Positions 49,470-61,071 of a DNA stretch of 64,000 nucleotides are shown piece by piece. Numbering within the stretch: position 1 is the first letter of the stretch; each line of letters opens with the position of its first letter. Made by a program: the position numbers and the translations under genes. The stretch comes from Paragorgia papillata (lineage: Eukaryota > Cnidaria > Anthozoa > Scleralcyonacea > Coralliidae), in the NCBI GenBank assembly GCA_035771165.1, contig JAWNZC010000354.1:1475001-1539000 (forward strand), written 5' to 3'. The notes beneath the pieces are model-generated. The model made no database searches and was not told the DNA's origin. It was given only the letters and a program-made list of their open reading frames with translations.

Positions 49470-50830
49470 AATCTACAGACACGGTGTTTCGCTCATCGTT
49501 TCAGCTCATCAGTGTAGCTTGGAACAATCTGAATGAATTTCGTCAATGACTTATACACATGCGATCGTCGGTGACAACCGCATGTGGGACAGCATCGGTG
49601 AAGTACATTCAGATAGTGTGAAGTGCGCATGGGTCCAGAGTGCTCAAACTTCCACAAGGGTAGTGAGCGTTGCATTATCGCTAATAGGTACCCACGGCAA
49701 CTTCACAGAGTGCTCAACAACACCGAAGTGAAGGAGCGTATATATATATTATAAACTATTATTTTATTAACTATTATTATCTATAAAAGTGAGCTCGAAC
49801 GTGATCCTGTGACGTGTTGTTTTGCTCCAATTCTTAAGTATATATACTTAAGTGACTTTATTTTGTTGTGCAAACGAAAAGCTTGCTATATATGGGTTTT
49901 GTAATGCACTGTCAATCTTAAATACCTTAAGTAAAGACAGGTTGTATTTATGCATGTTGTGTTTTTTCCAAAAAACATTTATCTTGACCTGAATTTAGAG
50001 ACATTGCTTACAACGAGACGTGATATTCAGGAATTTGTAACAGTTGACTTGTTATGGGTAGAAAATATAGTATATCATTGCCACTGACCCTCGTATCTTT
50101 ATATAACTCACTTAATATCGTATCTTTGTTGTGTTATCAGATGCTTATCACGTATTTCTAATTCTATAAACCGTTTGAAACAGGAAAACAGAAGCCATTC
50201 ACCTGTCTGGAACTCATTGGAATTGAAATAAACAAATTCAGTAGCAAGAGCTGATCCCTTATATATTTAAACTTGATAATCACAAGAAGGTAAGCTTTGA
50301 CGTGTTGGTATTGGCGTTATTACAGTTGTTGGTTGTTGGACGCGGGTATTGTATGACTAAGGTTTCCTAAAGTGATTGTGATTTGACATTAGGTCGCAAA
50401 ACTATATATGTGTTCGTCCCGCATTAATTTACCACAGGTTTTTTCTCTTCCGAGTCAAAGAATTGTTAGTCAGAATCTAATTGTACATTAGAGAGTGTGC
50501 AAAAGTAGGCTGCTGCGTATATATAGGCGCTGTTTTTGGATAGAGCAAAGCGAAAAGGTGGTGAACTGCTATTAAACATGGACAAAACACTTCTGTAAAT
50601 AGGAGTTGCTTGCTTGCTTTCACTCTATTTCTATTTTGCCAAATCAATTTTTATATAAGATGTCTGAATGGCTCATTAAATCGTCCTAATCCCATAGCTG
50701 TGGACCGGTTATAAACCTGGATAGTTTCCCCATAGTATGACAAACTCCCTTTTTCTGCGAAAGAGGTAATAACATTTTTTATTTATACCGCGCAAATTCA
50801 ACTTTAAGGTTTTCAAATGCGCCTTACAAT
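49470..50830. other. No recognisable gene
   Basis: A dispersed-repeat fragment lies at about 50520-50590 ('gcaaagcgaaaaggtggtga'). Nothing else can be supported. Confidence 0.4.
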
Positions 50831-50837
50831 AATTTTT

Positions 50838-51022
50838 GACATGGCCGAGTCGAAGGCATATTAAAGTCGCTCAGGCAGCCGCCATACGACACATATCGGA
50901 CCACGAATTATAGCTAAGACCTATAGGTGTTGGTTTTGTGGAGGGAGGAAAACCGGAGAACCCGGTGAAAAACCCTCGCAGCACAGGAGAGACCAACTAA
51001 ACTATACTCACATCAGTCTCCA
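50838..51022 (-). mobile_element. 5S-SINE fragment (body and tail only), minus strand
   Basis: Matches the body of the SINEs at 14.3, 21.0 and 22.8 kb ('ggagggaggaaaaccggaga', 'aaaaccctcgcagcacagga'). The 5S-like head is absent, a 5' truncation typical of LINE-driven insertion. Confidence 0.8.
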
Positions 51023-51024
51023 AG

Positions 51025-52365
51025 GTTTCTACCATGCAAAGATAGTTTTTCAGATCTTGTTTCATCGGAGGGCTAATGGCTTCGTCAATTTTCATACTGA
51101 TGCCAATTCATGACGCACTTATCAACAGCCAAATGTGTAGACGCGTGGAGTCTAAAAGTTATAGTTTGTTGCAGGAAAGTTATTTTCAGAGTTAGGTTAT
51201 ATTTTAAATAGTAATCTTAACGCATATCATCGTAGACTATTTACAATAACAGGAAATAAGTGAAAGAAGGCGTTGAAATATTAATTAATTAGCAAGAGTG
51301 AGATAATTAGCAAGAGTTAATTAATAAGCAATCTCGACAAATTGTACCACATAAAAACATCTCATACATTACATAAAAAATACTCCGCTAGTGTAATAAA
51401 AAATAGACATATTTTATCTCCCAAATTTTAAAAACATTAAAAAAAAGCTTCTAAAATAAACATTTAAAAGATACGGATCAAGACAAGACACAATATTTCA
51501 ATTTTTACTTTGTAAACTATTTACATGAAAACCAAACTTAAAGCTAAAAGTTATGAACTCAGTTGTTTTGAACTCAATGTAAAATAATATTGACTCACAA
51601 AAAGTTAGAAGTCCTACGTATATGCCTGTAGTTATATATGTGCTTGTAAGCGATAACGTTTGTACTTGTATGTTACTGGAGCTATAGTTAACTGTTTTAC
51701 TCCTAGATTTTTCCCTTTGATGAGTAAAATAGTCTGGCGTTAGACTGAGTAAAATAATAAAGCTCGACTGTAGGCCGCGGGAAAAGTGATATTACGTACA
51801 TCTATACATGAACTGCATGTGGTACGTTTGCGAGCTTCGTGACACACTGGTACCCCGGCTCGTTTTTATACTACACGCTTAAAGTAAATATTCGGCAGGT
51901 GGCGTCGCCAACCTGTCAAAAAAATAGAAAGTTTATCAACATTTCTTACTACGCTGCCCTTATCTCAGAAATCCATATTATCTACATACTTCACTCGGCT
52001 GGTCGCCATAAACTGATACAGCTGTGTTAGTATTTCGACGTTCTATTTTCTCTAAGGAAATTAAGAATCTATTTCTTCATGTACCTCCCGCTTCCTGTTT
52101 GGTCAACACTACCAAACCTTCGTCAACGACATTTTCTGTTTGGTGCTGGATAGCTGTTCCTGGTTACTCAATATAAACTCATTTCTGGTATACGCGCCGT
52201 CTTCAAACTCAGTATTCCAAATAAACAATTTTGTTGTAATATCGATGCGATCCAGATCGTCTGGAGTTATAAATGTTATTTGAATAATAACACAAGTATA
52301 CACACACAATTGGTTTAGTCATTCCATTTCTCGTCGTTGAAGACTCGGCCTTTACGTACAAGTGC
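51025..52365. other. No recognisable gene
   Basis: AT-rich. A diverged TTAA-family MITE lies at about 51688-51790 ('aatagtctggcgttagactg'). No exon can be supported. Confidence 0.45.
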
Positions 52366-52487
52366 AGTGCAGTGCAGTGCAGTACAGTACAGTAAACTAG
52401 TACACTTGTACAGTACAGTACAGTACAGTACAGTACAGTACAGTACAGTACAGTACAGTACAGTACAGTACAGTACAGTATAATACA
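52366..52487. repeat. (CAGTA)n and (CAGTG)n minisatellite
   Basis: A short CAGTG block, then a CAGTA block interrupted by a palindromic 'actagtacacttgt', then about seventeen CAGTA units. It lies about 180 bp upstream of the GPCR 2 start codon. Confidence 0.95.
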
Positions 52488-52518
52488 GTAGCTCAGGCAG
52501 GAATGGGTTAAATACTTC

Positions 52519-52615
52519 TTAACCCTAGGACGCCTGAGGGGCTTACCCTGATGAATTATACAGAGCAAAATAATATAAGGACCGCTATTTGACCAGCTCA
52601 GACAGGGTGGGTTAA
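52519..52615. mobile_element. Diverged TTAA-flanked MITE upstream of GPCR 2
   Basis: TTAA on both ends (52519-52522 and 52612-52615), inverted 'aggacgcctgagg' and 'gctcagacaggg' type arms. It ends 53 bp before the GPCR 2 start codon. Confidence 0.75.
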
Positions 52616-52667
52616 AACCTTGTTTTATTCTCTTTGTTTTTAGACTGTTAGTCGCCAATCCGCAGCA

Positions 52668-53311
52668 ATGGGGTCCGAGCACGACCAAACGCTAGCAGGT
52701 TTGCACGTGTGGTTCCACATTCGTTCTGTGTTACTGGTTATCATATTAATTTGCACGTTAGTGTTAAATAGCCTTCTCATCGTAGTTCTCAGGAAAATGA
52801 AATCGCGCCGATCGAACAGGGACTGTGCCAGTTACAACATTGAGAGGTCCTACATGTATCTGCTTTTTCATCTCGCATTTGCCGACATGCTTGGTGTCAT
52901 TCTAAATATCCCTTTCGATATATTCGACAATGCAGAAGTCGGTTACTATTACTCCGAGGCCGGATGCAAGCTCCTCCGTCCATTTCAGCTGGCCTCCACA
53001 ACTGCACAAGCGGGGACATACGTTGCATTGAGTTACCATCGGTTTCGTGCTATTGTCTACCCGATTCGTGCAAATCTTACGGTCTGTAAATCTATTCTAA
53101 TGATCGGTGTGGTCTGGAGTATCAGCGTGTTCCTGTCTTTGCCGTTTTCTTTAGTACTTCGTTTAGATGAGAACAGCGATTGCGGTGAGAAATGGCCTCA
53201 AGGAAATACCTCCAGCATCATTTACACATTTTCCATATTTCTTGTGCAGTACGCTGCTCCTGTTTCCCTCATGGCTTTGTTTTATATTTCCATTGCAAGA
53301 ACCTTGCACGA
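52668..53311 (+). CDS. GPCR 2 exon 1 (TM1-TM5)
   Basis: It encodes residues 1-214 plus two bases of Glu215. The start ATG is the first in frame after an upstream T-rich stretch; the short N-terminus (about 18 residues) has no signal peptide. Confidence 0.9.
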
Positions 53312-56300
53312 GTAAGTGTCTATAAAATATGATTTGTTGTCATTCGTATATTTGCCTTTTAGTAGCGTTGTCGCGGTTCCGCACTATACTGCATACTGTA
53401 TGCGACACACTCACTATATGCTAACTATACATCATACACTATACGACATACACTATGCTTAATACACTATACTTTATACATTACACCGTGCACCAAACAG
53501 CATCCGCCATGCACCATCTAGTATACACCATACACCACATGCACACAACAACTATACACCTTACACAACACACCATCTACCATACATCATCTACCATGCA
53601 TCATCTACCATACATCATCTACCATGCATCATCTACCATACATCATCTACCATGCATCATCTACCATGCATTATCTACCATACATCATCTACCATACATC
53701 ATCTACCATACATCATATACCATGCATCATATACCATGCATCGTCTACCATGCATCATCTACCATGCATCATCTACCATACATCATCTACCATGCATCAT
53801 CTACCATGCATCATCTACCATGCATCATCTACCATGTATCATCTACCATGCATCATCTACCATACATCTACCATGCATCATCTACCATGCATCATCTACC
53901 ATACATCATCTACCATACATCATCTACCATGCATCATCTACCATGCATCATCTACCATGCATCATCTACCATGCATCATCTACCATACATCATCTACCAT
54001 GCATCATCTACCATACATCATCTACCATACATCATCTACCATGCATCATCTACCATACATCATCTACCATGCATCATCTACCATGCATCATCTACCATGC
54101 ATCATCTACCATGCATCATCTACCATACATCATCTACCATGCATCATCTACCATGCATCATCTACCATACATCATCTACCATGCATCATCTACCATGCAT
54201 CATCTACCATGCATCATCTACCATGCATCATCTACCATGCATCATCTACCATGCATCATCTACCATGCATCATCTACCATGCATCATCTACCATGCACCA
54301 TAAACCGTACAATACACCATACACCGTACACCACACACCTTAACCTTACACAACACACCATCTACCATACATCATCTACCATGCATCATCTACCATACAC
54401 CGTACACCACACACCTTAACCTTACACAACACACCATCTACCATACATCATCTACCATGCATCATCTACCATGCATCATCTACCATACATCATCTACCAT
54501 GCATCATCTACCATGCATCATCTACCATGCATCATCTACCATGCACCATAAACCGTACAATACACCATCTACCATACACCGTACACCACACACCTTAACC
54601 TTACACAGCACACCATACGTTATGCATCATGCACCATCTGCCTTCCCCATTCAATACACCATCTACTATACACCGTACAATACATCATCTACCATACACC
54701 ATACAGCGCACAATATACCATACACCACACACCTTAACCTTATACAACACATCATACGTTATGCATCATGCACCATCTACCATACACCGTTCACTTAACC
54801 TTATACAACACACCATACTCTACGCACCATATACCATACACCGTATAATACACCATCTACCATACACCATACACCGCACATATACCATACACCACACACC
54901 TTAACCTTACACAACACACCATACGTTATGCATCATGCACCATCTACCTTCCCCTGTTCAATACACCATCTACCATACACCGTACAATACACCATCTACC
55001 ATACACCATACACCGCACAATATACCATACATCACGCACCTTAACCTTACACAACACACCATACGTTATGCATCATACACCATCTACCATACACCATCTA
55101 CCATACACCACACACCTTAATCTTACACAACACACCATATACGTTATGCATCATACACCATCTACCATACACCGTACACCACACACTTTAACCTTACACA
55201 ACACACCATACGCTATGCATTACACATATTTCACTATTTCTATTAAAAGTGTGTCAGGTAGAGAAACTAAATCAGCATGTCATGTCATTTCAGGCACCGA
55301 ATTGCAAAGGAGCTAGTGCACGTCCCGACACAAGACGATGTCCGCTCGCATCGCCACATCGTGAGAATGTTGGTCACCATAGTAACCGTGTACGCCGTCT
55401 GCATGCTGCCTCACCACCTTATATGGATTATCGACGGTCTTCACCCCATGGACAAAACAAACAATAAAATCATTTCGAGTATCTCGTATTTATTCACCTA
55501 CTCAAACAGCGTTGCAAATCCTGTGGTCTTCTTTCTGTACAACAAGGAAAGTCGATATCACTTGAGAAGATTCTTTATACAGTTGTGCTGCTGTCATCGC
55601 GACATGGACGTGCCGTTCGAAATCAAAAAGTGGTCCGCAACATGGTCGGCAAACTCTAAAACTGACTCGACCCACCAACAAGAGAAAAAAGCTTCCAAGG
55701 GAGACAAACTGAAATTGAATCAACTTTTCCCATCAAAGCCAGGGGATTCATCTATCGGGGTTTCTTTACCCTGGGAGGCTCAAGTCGTTAACTCGTTTGC
55801 GAGCATGGCCGAGGAGGGTCCGGGATCTGATACCGCCTCATACCCGGCGCCTGATCCCTTCTTGGCCGCATGCCCTCCCACGATACTCCTGACTGAACCG
55901 GACGAACACATCTCGTCGCCAGCTGTAAGCCAAAGTCAGTACCCATACGAGCCCGCGATTATCATAACAGAAAGCGAAGACCCTCCTGGAAACCCGGAGA
56001 ACGTTTCCCCAAGTTTGACATATGACGAGAATGATGAAGAAGACGAAGGATGCGTTGACGTTGAGTCGAATTCGTCGGAGGATGACACAAAACGCGTGCA
56101 AAGTTTGATTAAAGACATGATGGACGACATCACGCATGAAATGAAAGAAGACATGTTGATCAACGGAATGAATGGCGTCAACCTCGATGATCTCCTGCAA
56201 TTCACCGACAGTTCGTCCAATGGCGAGTGCGATGCTGTAGACGACGCTGAGTCGGACAATAGCGGGCTCACGTGTCTTGGGGAATTTTCTTCGTCGCAAG

Positions 56301-56410
56301 ACCTTATCAAAGAGATGATCAGTTTCTTGGAGAACTCGCCTCACGCGACAGAGAGGGATATCCGTGTCATGCAGGAACACCTGAGGAATTTACCCGAGAC
56401 ACGAATGTAA
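52668..56410 (+). CDS. Class A (rhodopsin-family) neuropeptide-type GPCR with long acidic tail, two exons
   Basis: Exons 52668-53311 and 55294-56410; GA|GTAAGT donor and tttcag|G acceptor rebuild Glu215, giving 586 residues. Visible features are TM1 Asn34, TM2 LAFAD (Asp73), TM3 Cys100 paired with ECL2 Cys172, an HRF triplet (124-126) in place of DRY, TM4 Trp150, TM5 Pro198, TM6 CMLP (251-254), TM7 NPVVF (290-294) and a CCC cluster (313-315) after helix 8, a likely palmitoylation site. The ~270-residue cytoplasmic tail is rich in Ser, Asp and Glu (DENDEEDEG, ESNSSEDD). CKLLxPFQ in TM3, the VLR(L/M)D ECL2 entry and the intron phase are shared with GPCR 1. The ligand is unknown. A tag at 52641-52643 after a T-rich run could be the acceptor of a 5' UTR intron. 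Confidence 0.9.
53490..55225. repeat. 14-bp minisatellite filling the GPCR 2 intron
   Basis: Head-to-tail units of CATCATCTACCATG and the variant CATCATCTACCATA run almost perfectly from 53571 to 54300. More degenerate blocks with 'cacaccttaaccttacacaa' spacers follow to 55225. The whole array lies in the phase-2 intron (53312-55293). Because the unit is 14 bp and has no stop, all three plus frames are open for over 200 codons. Confidence 0.96.
55294..56410 (+). CDS. GPCR 2 exon 2 (ICL3, TM6, TM7, tail)
   Basis: It begins HRIAKELVHVPTQDD and ends at TAA 56408-56410. The Met at 55277 lies in the intron and is not a start. Minus-strand frames across this exon are shadows. Confidence 0.9.
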
Positions 56411-56680
56411 GAAATAGCAATCGTCTCATTCCTGAAATGTTTACCACACACGAAGCAATCACCTCACAGGATATCTGCTACCAGCAGGAACAGTTGAGGG
56501 CTTTTCTTAAAACCTTAGGGATCCTGACTGTTTGAACGAGTCCGCACCCATTCTCGTCCCCAGATCCCGTCACTATTCTTAGCGCGTCCGCACGAAAAGT
56601 GACCGGATCCGATGACGAGAATGGTGGAAAAAAATTGAAAAGACATTTAGTTTTCCAAAACATTGCATACGAATAATAAG
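56411..56680. other. Downstream of GPCR 2
   Basis: The 3' UTR is presumably here, but no canonical AATAAA was found close to the stop. 'gaataataa' near 56671 is the nearest AT-rich candidate. Confidence 0.35.
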
Positions 56681-56682
56681 CG

Positions 56683-56920
56683 CTGATCTTAGCCAGTGCT
56701 CTATATATAACTGGAGTGACATCTTTGTGGCGGACAATGTACGTATAGTTCCAGTCTTCTACGCGGTCTGGTCAAGTCTGATTTGGTCAAAAGACCGCGT
56801 AGGAGACTGGAACTATACGTATTTCAGGCCTACATGTTCGCCATGTTTGGCTTCAATCTTTGCCCAGTAAATGACCAACAGATATCACTCCAGTTATATA
56901 TAGAGCTCACTGATCTTAGC
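56683..56920. mobile_element. Palindromic element
   Basis: 'gctctatatataactggagt' (56698-56717) is inverted at 56887-56906, and 'tacgtatagttccagtc' (56740-56756) is inverted near 56801-56821. The arms meet around 'ggtctggtcaagtctgattt'. Confidence 0.75.
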
Positions 56921-56954
56921 ATGGGCGCCGCCATTTTGAATTATGCTCTGCAAC

Positions 56955-57305
56955 ATGTCCTCTCACTTGAGTATCATGATAATCATCATTTCTTAACACA
57001 GACGAATATGATGATTATCATGATACTCGAGTGAGATTCTGTCCCACATGCGGGATGTTAAACTTGAACACATAAAGCTAAAAATCATGCGGGGTGTTGT
57101 GCTCGGGGTATGAGGGGTGGGAAATTTTTCCGGAGGGTTTTTTAGGTTTAGGGTTTTGGTTAGGTTTAGGGTTTCCAGGGGGGTTGTGGTTAGGTTGGTG
57201 GTGTGGGGGTAGGGAATTCATTTTTAAAAATGATGATTATTGTTATTTCTAGGACATTTCACAAATGACGATAATCATCATTTCGAGATGAGAGAATATG
57301 CTGTG
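56955..57305. repeat. Nested inverted repeats around ATGATAATCATCA
   Basis: Inverted pair 56963-56992 and 57008-57036, with a further 'gatgattattgtta' / 'gataatcatcatttcgag' pair at 57229-57285. A GTTTAGGG-like stretch lies in the loop (57137-57175). Confidence 0.65.
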
Positions 57306-57309
57306 CTCC

Positions 57310-58180
57310 AGCAAAGGGCGAGTAAAGACCCTGGGTACGAGGTTACTTGTCCCTGTTTTAAAATCTTGTTGGAAAATTAAATTATTTTTCACTTTTTTTC
57401 ACCGTATCGCAGGTGTTAATCAAACTTAATCCTCGCCACTCAGTCGATCCCAAATAGAGGCCATTTTGTCCCACACGTCTTCTGGATTACTTAACCATGT
57501 CAAGGGTCAAAATTTTGCTTGTGTTACGTTTGTTTGCGAAATCTTGCCAAATACCTAGCTATTAATCGAGTAATATTTAAAACATGGGCAGCAGTGTTTT
57601 ATGGGGGAGGGAGAAGGGGTGAGGGAAGGGGATGGTCGTGGAATTTCAGATTTAAATTGGCCGTCAAAAACGACCCATTTAGTAACGGTTCATTGGCGTA
57701 GTAATTTTGAAAAATAACCTTGTCCAAACATGCACAGAAAATCCAAGCTATAGTTTATGTAAAACAGGAGGAATCAGATATAAAACCACGGACATAGTAC
57801 TGCTTTTCTTTGTGTTTTCCTCGTGAATCAAGTACTAATGAGTTTGTGAAGTATGAAAAGCTTGAAATTGAAGGAAATGTACAGCATTTGGATTTGTAAT
57901 ATAGGTGAAAGTTCTTCGGACATGGTATTTGTGTGGTATAAGCAGTTACTTCAAATGTTGTTGGTGTTATATTTGCGCTTCCTTTGCAATATTAACATTC
58001 AAACGTGGATTTCCATTTCTAGTTGTATCAACTTGTATATAAATAGCTGTAATAATTTGTCTAGCCTGTTGCCTGCATGTGTACAACTTGAATATACACC
58101 TGTAATTCTGTCTATTGTGACGTACTTGTCGACCCCCCGCTGAGCTTCTTAGATCTGAGATGTAGACTCTGACATCTCAG
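57310..58180. other. No recognisable gene
   Basis: Short unsupported open frames only. A 'gaccctgggtacgaggtta' motif at 57329 matches 35.13 kb. Confidence 0.4.
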
Positions 58181-58183
58181 AGT

Positions 58184-58545
58184 GTGTATAAAAAAACAGA
58201 ACCTTAGAAAATGAATTAGTATTCTGTTCAAACAACCTATTGTAGTAGTTTGAAAGCCCTAAACACCTCTGAGTCACGGGTGCGTAAAAAACACGATTTT
58301 ATACACCTGCTACAATAGAGCGTTTTCACTCACGTGATCGGTGGCCCCATTGGGGTGGTGAAACGATACGAAATATTTGAATAAGAAAGAGCTAATTCCC
58401 ATGCCGTACACCAATATGGCCGCCATTTCATTGTTTTGGTACACAAACATGGCCGCCGTGACGTCAGATGAAAACGCTCTATAGGTTGTTTTAAAAGAAT
58501 ACTAATTCATTTTCTAAGGGTTCCAGGTTTTTTTATACACACTGT
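58184..58545. mobile_element. Outer palindromic element interrupted by a 164-bp MITE
   Basis: The outer arms 'gaaaatgaattagtattctg' (58207-58226) and 'tactaattcattttctaagg' (58501-58520) are inverted, as are 'ttttttataca'-like ends. The 164-bp element lies between them. Confidence 0.75.
58317..58480. mobile_element. 164-bp MITE, copy 1 (AT-flanked)
   Basis: Ends AGAGCGTTTTCACTCACGTG and CAGATGAAAACGCTCT, flanked by AT on both sides. The interior has 'caatatggccgccatttcat'. The same length as the copy at 59704. Confidence 0.82.
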
Positions 58546-58924
58546 ATAATACTAGTATGATTCAGAATTGTTTATTTGATTGGATTATTTGATCTCACGA
58601 GAATTCCCAAAGAACCAATTGTAACTGGAATAAGACAGGGCTTGTGTGATTTGGACAATCAAAATCTACTCCTCAGATCTCAGAAGCTCAGTGGGGGGTC
58701 AACAAGCTATCGTGCGAGTTTTCACAGACTGAATTACAGGTGTACATTCATGCTGTACACAGGCTATAATTTGTCATGTTATTCTACGGTTCTGACAAAA
58801 AGGAATGTAAACGGACGAGATTGTAAAATATGAATAAATCGTATTATGTTAATCGTATTCTCCTTTTCACTTTTCCCATATTATATTACTCCCTCTCTCG
58901 CTTCCGGCCTGTCTATCTTTTCAG

Positions 58925-59400
58925 AAAACAATGATTTTGTTGCAAGTTGAAAAAATTTGTTTAAAAAAATAGATTCCAGTTCTACTCGCTGGAACATGCT
59001 GATTCAACTTGCAACAAAATCATTGTTGCGTGACAATGTTTAAGTCAAACCGGATGTTCTCTTGCGTGCGACTTTGCGCAACTTACAAACGCTTTTTCAC
59101 GATTCCTCGACGGATTGCCCTAAAAAATCGTTTTAAATGCCAAACTCCGGATAATGCAAATTCTACATAAAGTTAGAGCTATTACCTTCAAGTATAACAT
59201 CACATTTGTGTTGTTCGATGTTTAAAACCAATATTTTAAGCAACCCGTCGATCATGAAGCGTGATAAAGCGTTTGCAAGTTGTTGATTGAATCCGCCAAT
59301 CAAAATTGCAATGTTGCGTATCAATATTGCAAAGTCGTACGCAATAGGACATCCGGTTTGACTATAGGGTGGGTGCAACGCAATAATGTTGCATCAATTT
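58925..59400. mobile_element. Inverted-repeat element with TTGCAA motifs
   Basis: 'caatgattttgttgcaagtt' (58930) is inverted at 58998-59017, and 'gtcaaaccggatgt' (59044) is inverted at 59351-59364 with long diverged homology inside. Structure is complex, possibly two elements. Confidence 0.6.
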
Positions 59401-59571
59401 CTCGCTCGTATTACTTCACCTTAACTTGGAAAAATCTAGATTCTTATACCGCGCAATGTTCACTCTACGTCAAAGAATATCACAAAAAATATAGATTATT
59501 GCAGCCTTCAAATTCCAAGGCTTGTAATAAACCACCGTATAGATCACTTTCATAATAGCGACTAATTTGAA

Positions 59572-59700
59572 TATTTTATGTGCATCTTAATAAGCCTTTC
59601 TGGCCTCGTTTGTGAGTCTGCAATTCCAAAGAATCTTTGCTTCATAACGAAGGCCAGAAAGGCTCATTAAGATGCACATAAAAGAATATTTAAAGTGGTC
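59572..59700. repeat. Hairpin, AAGCCTTTCTGGCC arms
   Basis: 'cttaataagcctttctggcc' (59585-59604) and its near reverse complement at 59652-59673 flank a ~45-base loop. The second 164-bp MITE follows directly. Confidence 0.75.
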
Positions 59701-59703
59701 TAT

Positions 59704-59867
59704 AGATCGTTTTCACTCACGTGATCGGTGGCCCCATTGGGGTGGTGAAACAATACGAAATATTTGAATAAGAAAGAGCTAATTCCCATACCGTACACAA
59801 ATATGGCCGCCATTTCATTGTTTTGGTACACCAATATGGCCGCCGTGACGTCAGATGAAAACGATCT
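59704..59867. mobile_element. 164-bp MITE, copy 2 (AT-flanked)
   Basis: Ends AGATCGTTTTCACTCACGTG and CAGATGAAAACGATCT, flanked by AT. Nearly identical interior to 58317-58480. Confidence 0.82.
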
Positions 59868-59869
59868 AT

Positions 59870-60680
59870 TGAAGCCGAATTGGAATAGTCTATTGAATTT
59901 ATTGTCCAAATTCTATTGCATGGCGAATATTGGTCAATATTTTAAAACAAATTGGATGTAAATGAAGGAACTTTTTTTGGCAATATCGAATGGGCTACTA
60001 TGCTTTGCCTGAGGGCACGCACGCAAAGATTCTTGGGAGAAAGGATTAAAGAATCAAGATGGCTGCTCGAGATGATACGGTATGTTGAATTGCTTTCTAT
60101 TGTTTATTCACGTTTATACACTTTATTTCATCATTATAGCCAGGAAGTTTGGCAGTTTAATAATCGTTAGACTATGCTTGTTTACGATATACATGTAGAA
60201 AACTGCATAACGTTAATATCTCGTTTGAAAACTAAACAAAACTTTTGGCTACCTCGAAGTTTACACTTCGTGACTTCGGCTGTCATTTTGTAAGTTAGGT
60301 TTGGAAACGATATTCTTAGTTGTAAGACCAGGTTTTTCGGCTACCGTAACTTAGTTAGCTATTCGGAATTGTTTAATATATCACTGACATTGTGGGTACG
60401 GGGTATTACTTTAATAAAGCTACAGTATTTATCTTTCGGTAGCGTAAATAAATGTTAAGGTTACAAAATCTCTTTAAAACCATCTTCACAGAAACTCTAT
60501 GGTATACACTCTTACACTACTAAATTCAAGCGATGTGTGAGAAATCTTAAAATATTCTTTGGTTTCTCTGAGGATGATTTTGGAGTACAATTTAACACTA
60601 CAGGCCCAAGATTTATATATTTATAAATGTTACTATAGTAAACACATACATGCATGTACTGTTTGTTGCGATTTTAGCTC
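59870..60680. other. No recognisable gene
   Basis: AT-rich; no exon or repeat can be supported. Confidence 0.4.
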
Positions 60681-60685
60681 TCTAA

Positions 60686-60845
60686 GGGGTCTTTCAATTT
60701 ACATGGTTAGACCGGTCAGTCCGGTTAAATGGAACACAATTCGTTTGAGACTTATGACGGTCAGACTGGAAAATTTGGTCCTAATCAAAAGCAAGTCCAT
60801 TCTGGCCGGACTGACCGGTCTAACCTTGTCAATTGGAAAGCGCCC
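60686..60845. mobile_element. 160-bp PIF/Harbinger-like MITE, copy 3
   Basis: Ends GGGGTCTTTCAATTTACATG and GGAAAGCGCCC, with a TAA duplication on both sides (60683-60685 and 60846-60848). Same length as the copies at 39286 and 47756. Confidence 0.88.
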
Positions 60846-61071
60846 TAAATTCTCTTTTGATTTTTGATGCTGTTTTTCTAGCTTTATTTATTAGGCTTTA
60901 TTTTATTTTTTTTAAATATTTTTTACTTACTATAAATATTTAAGTTGGGCTTTTAATTTTATTGTTATATGTCTAAGTTTTCTTCTGCGACTATTCTAGG
61001 ACCAATAAAGGGTTAATTTTTAATCAGTTTAGTCAGTAAGCAGGAATAGGTTAATTACGTGTTAATTCATT

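Noticed and set aside
52209..52688. 159-codon minus-strand frame
   Set aside because: Its centre is the CAGTA repeat, which gives a Tyr/Cys/Thr/Val/Leu periodic peptide.
53455..54419. Three overlapping 239-282 codon frames rich in His, Ser and Tyr
   Set aside because: They are the 14-bp minisatellite read in three frames inside the GPCR 2 intron. They have no start context or domain.
55838..56380. 180-codon minus-strand frame
   Set aside because: Shadow of GPCR 2 exon 2, whose tail composition leaves the other strand open.
57137..57175. Interstitial telomere-like GTTTAGGG stretch
   Set aside because: Only about three imperfect units in a G-rich loop. Animals normally use TTAGGG, and nothing indicates a telomere fusion.
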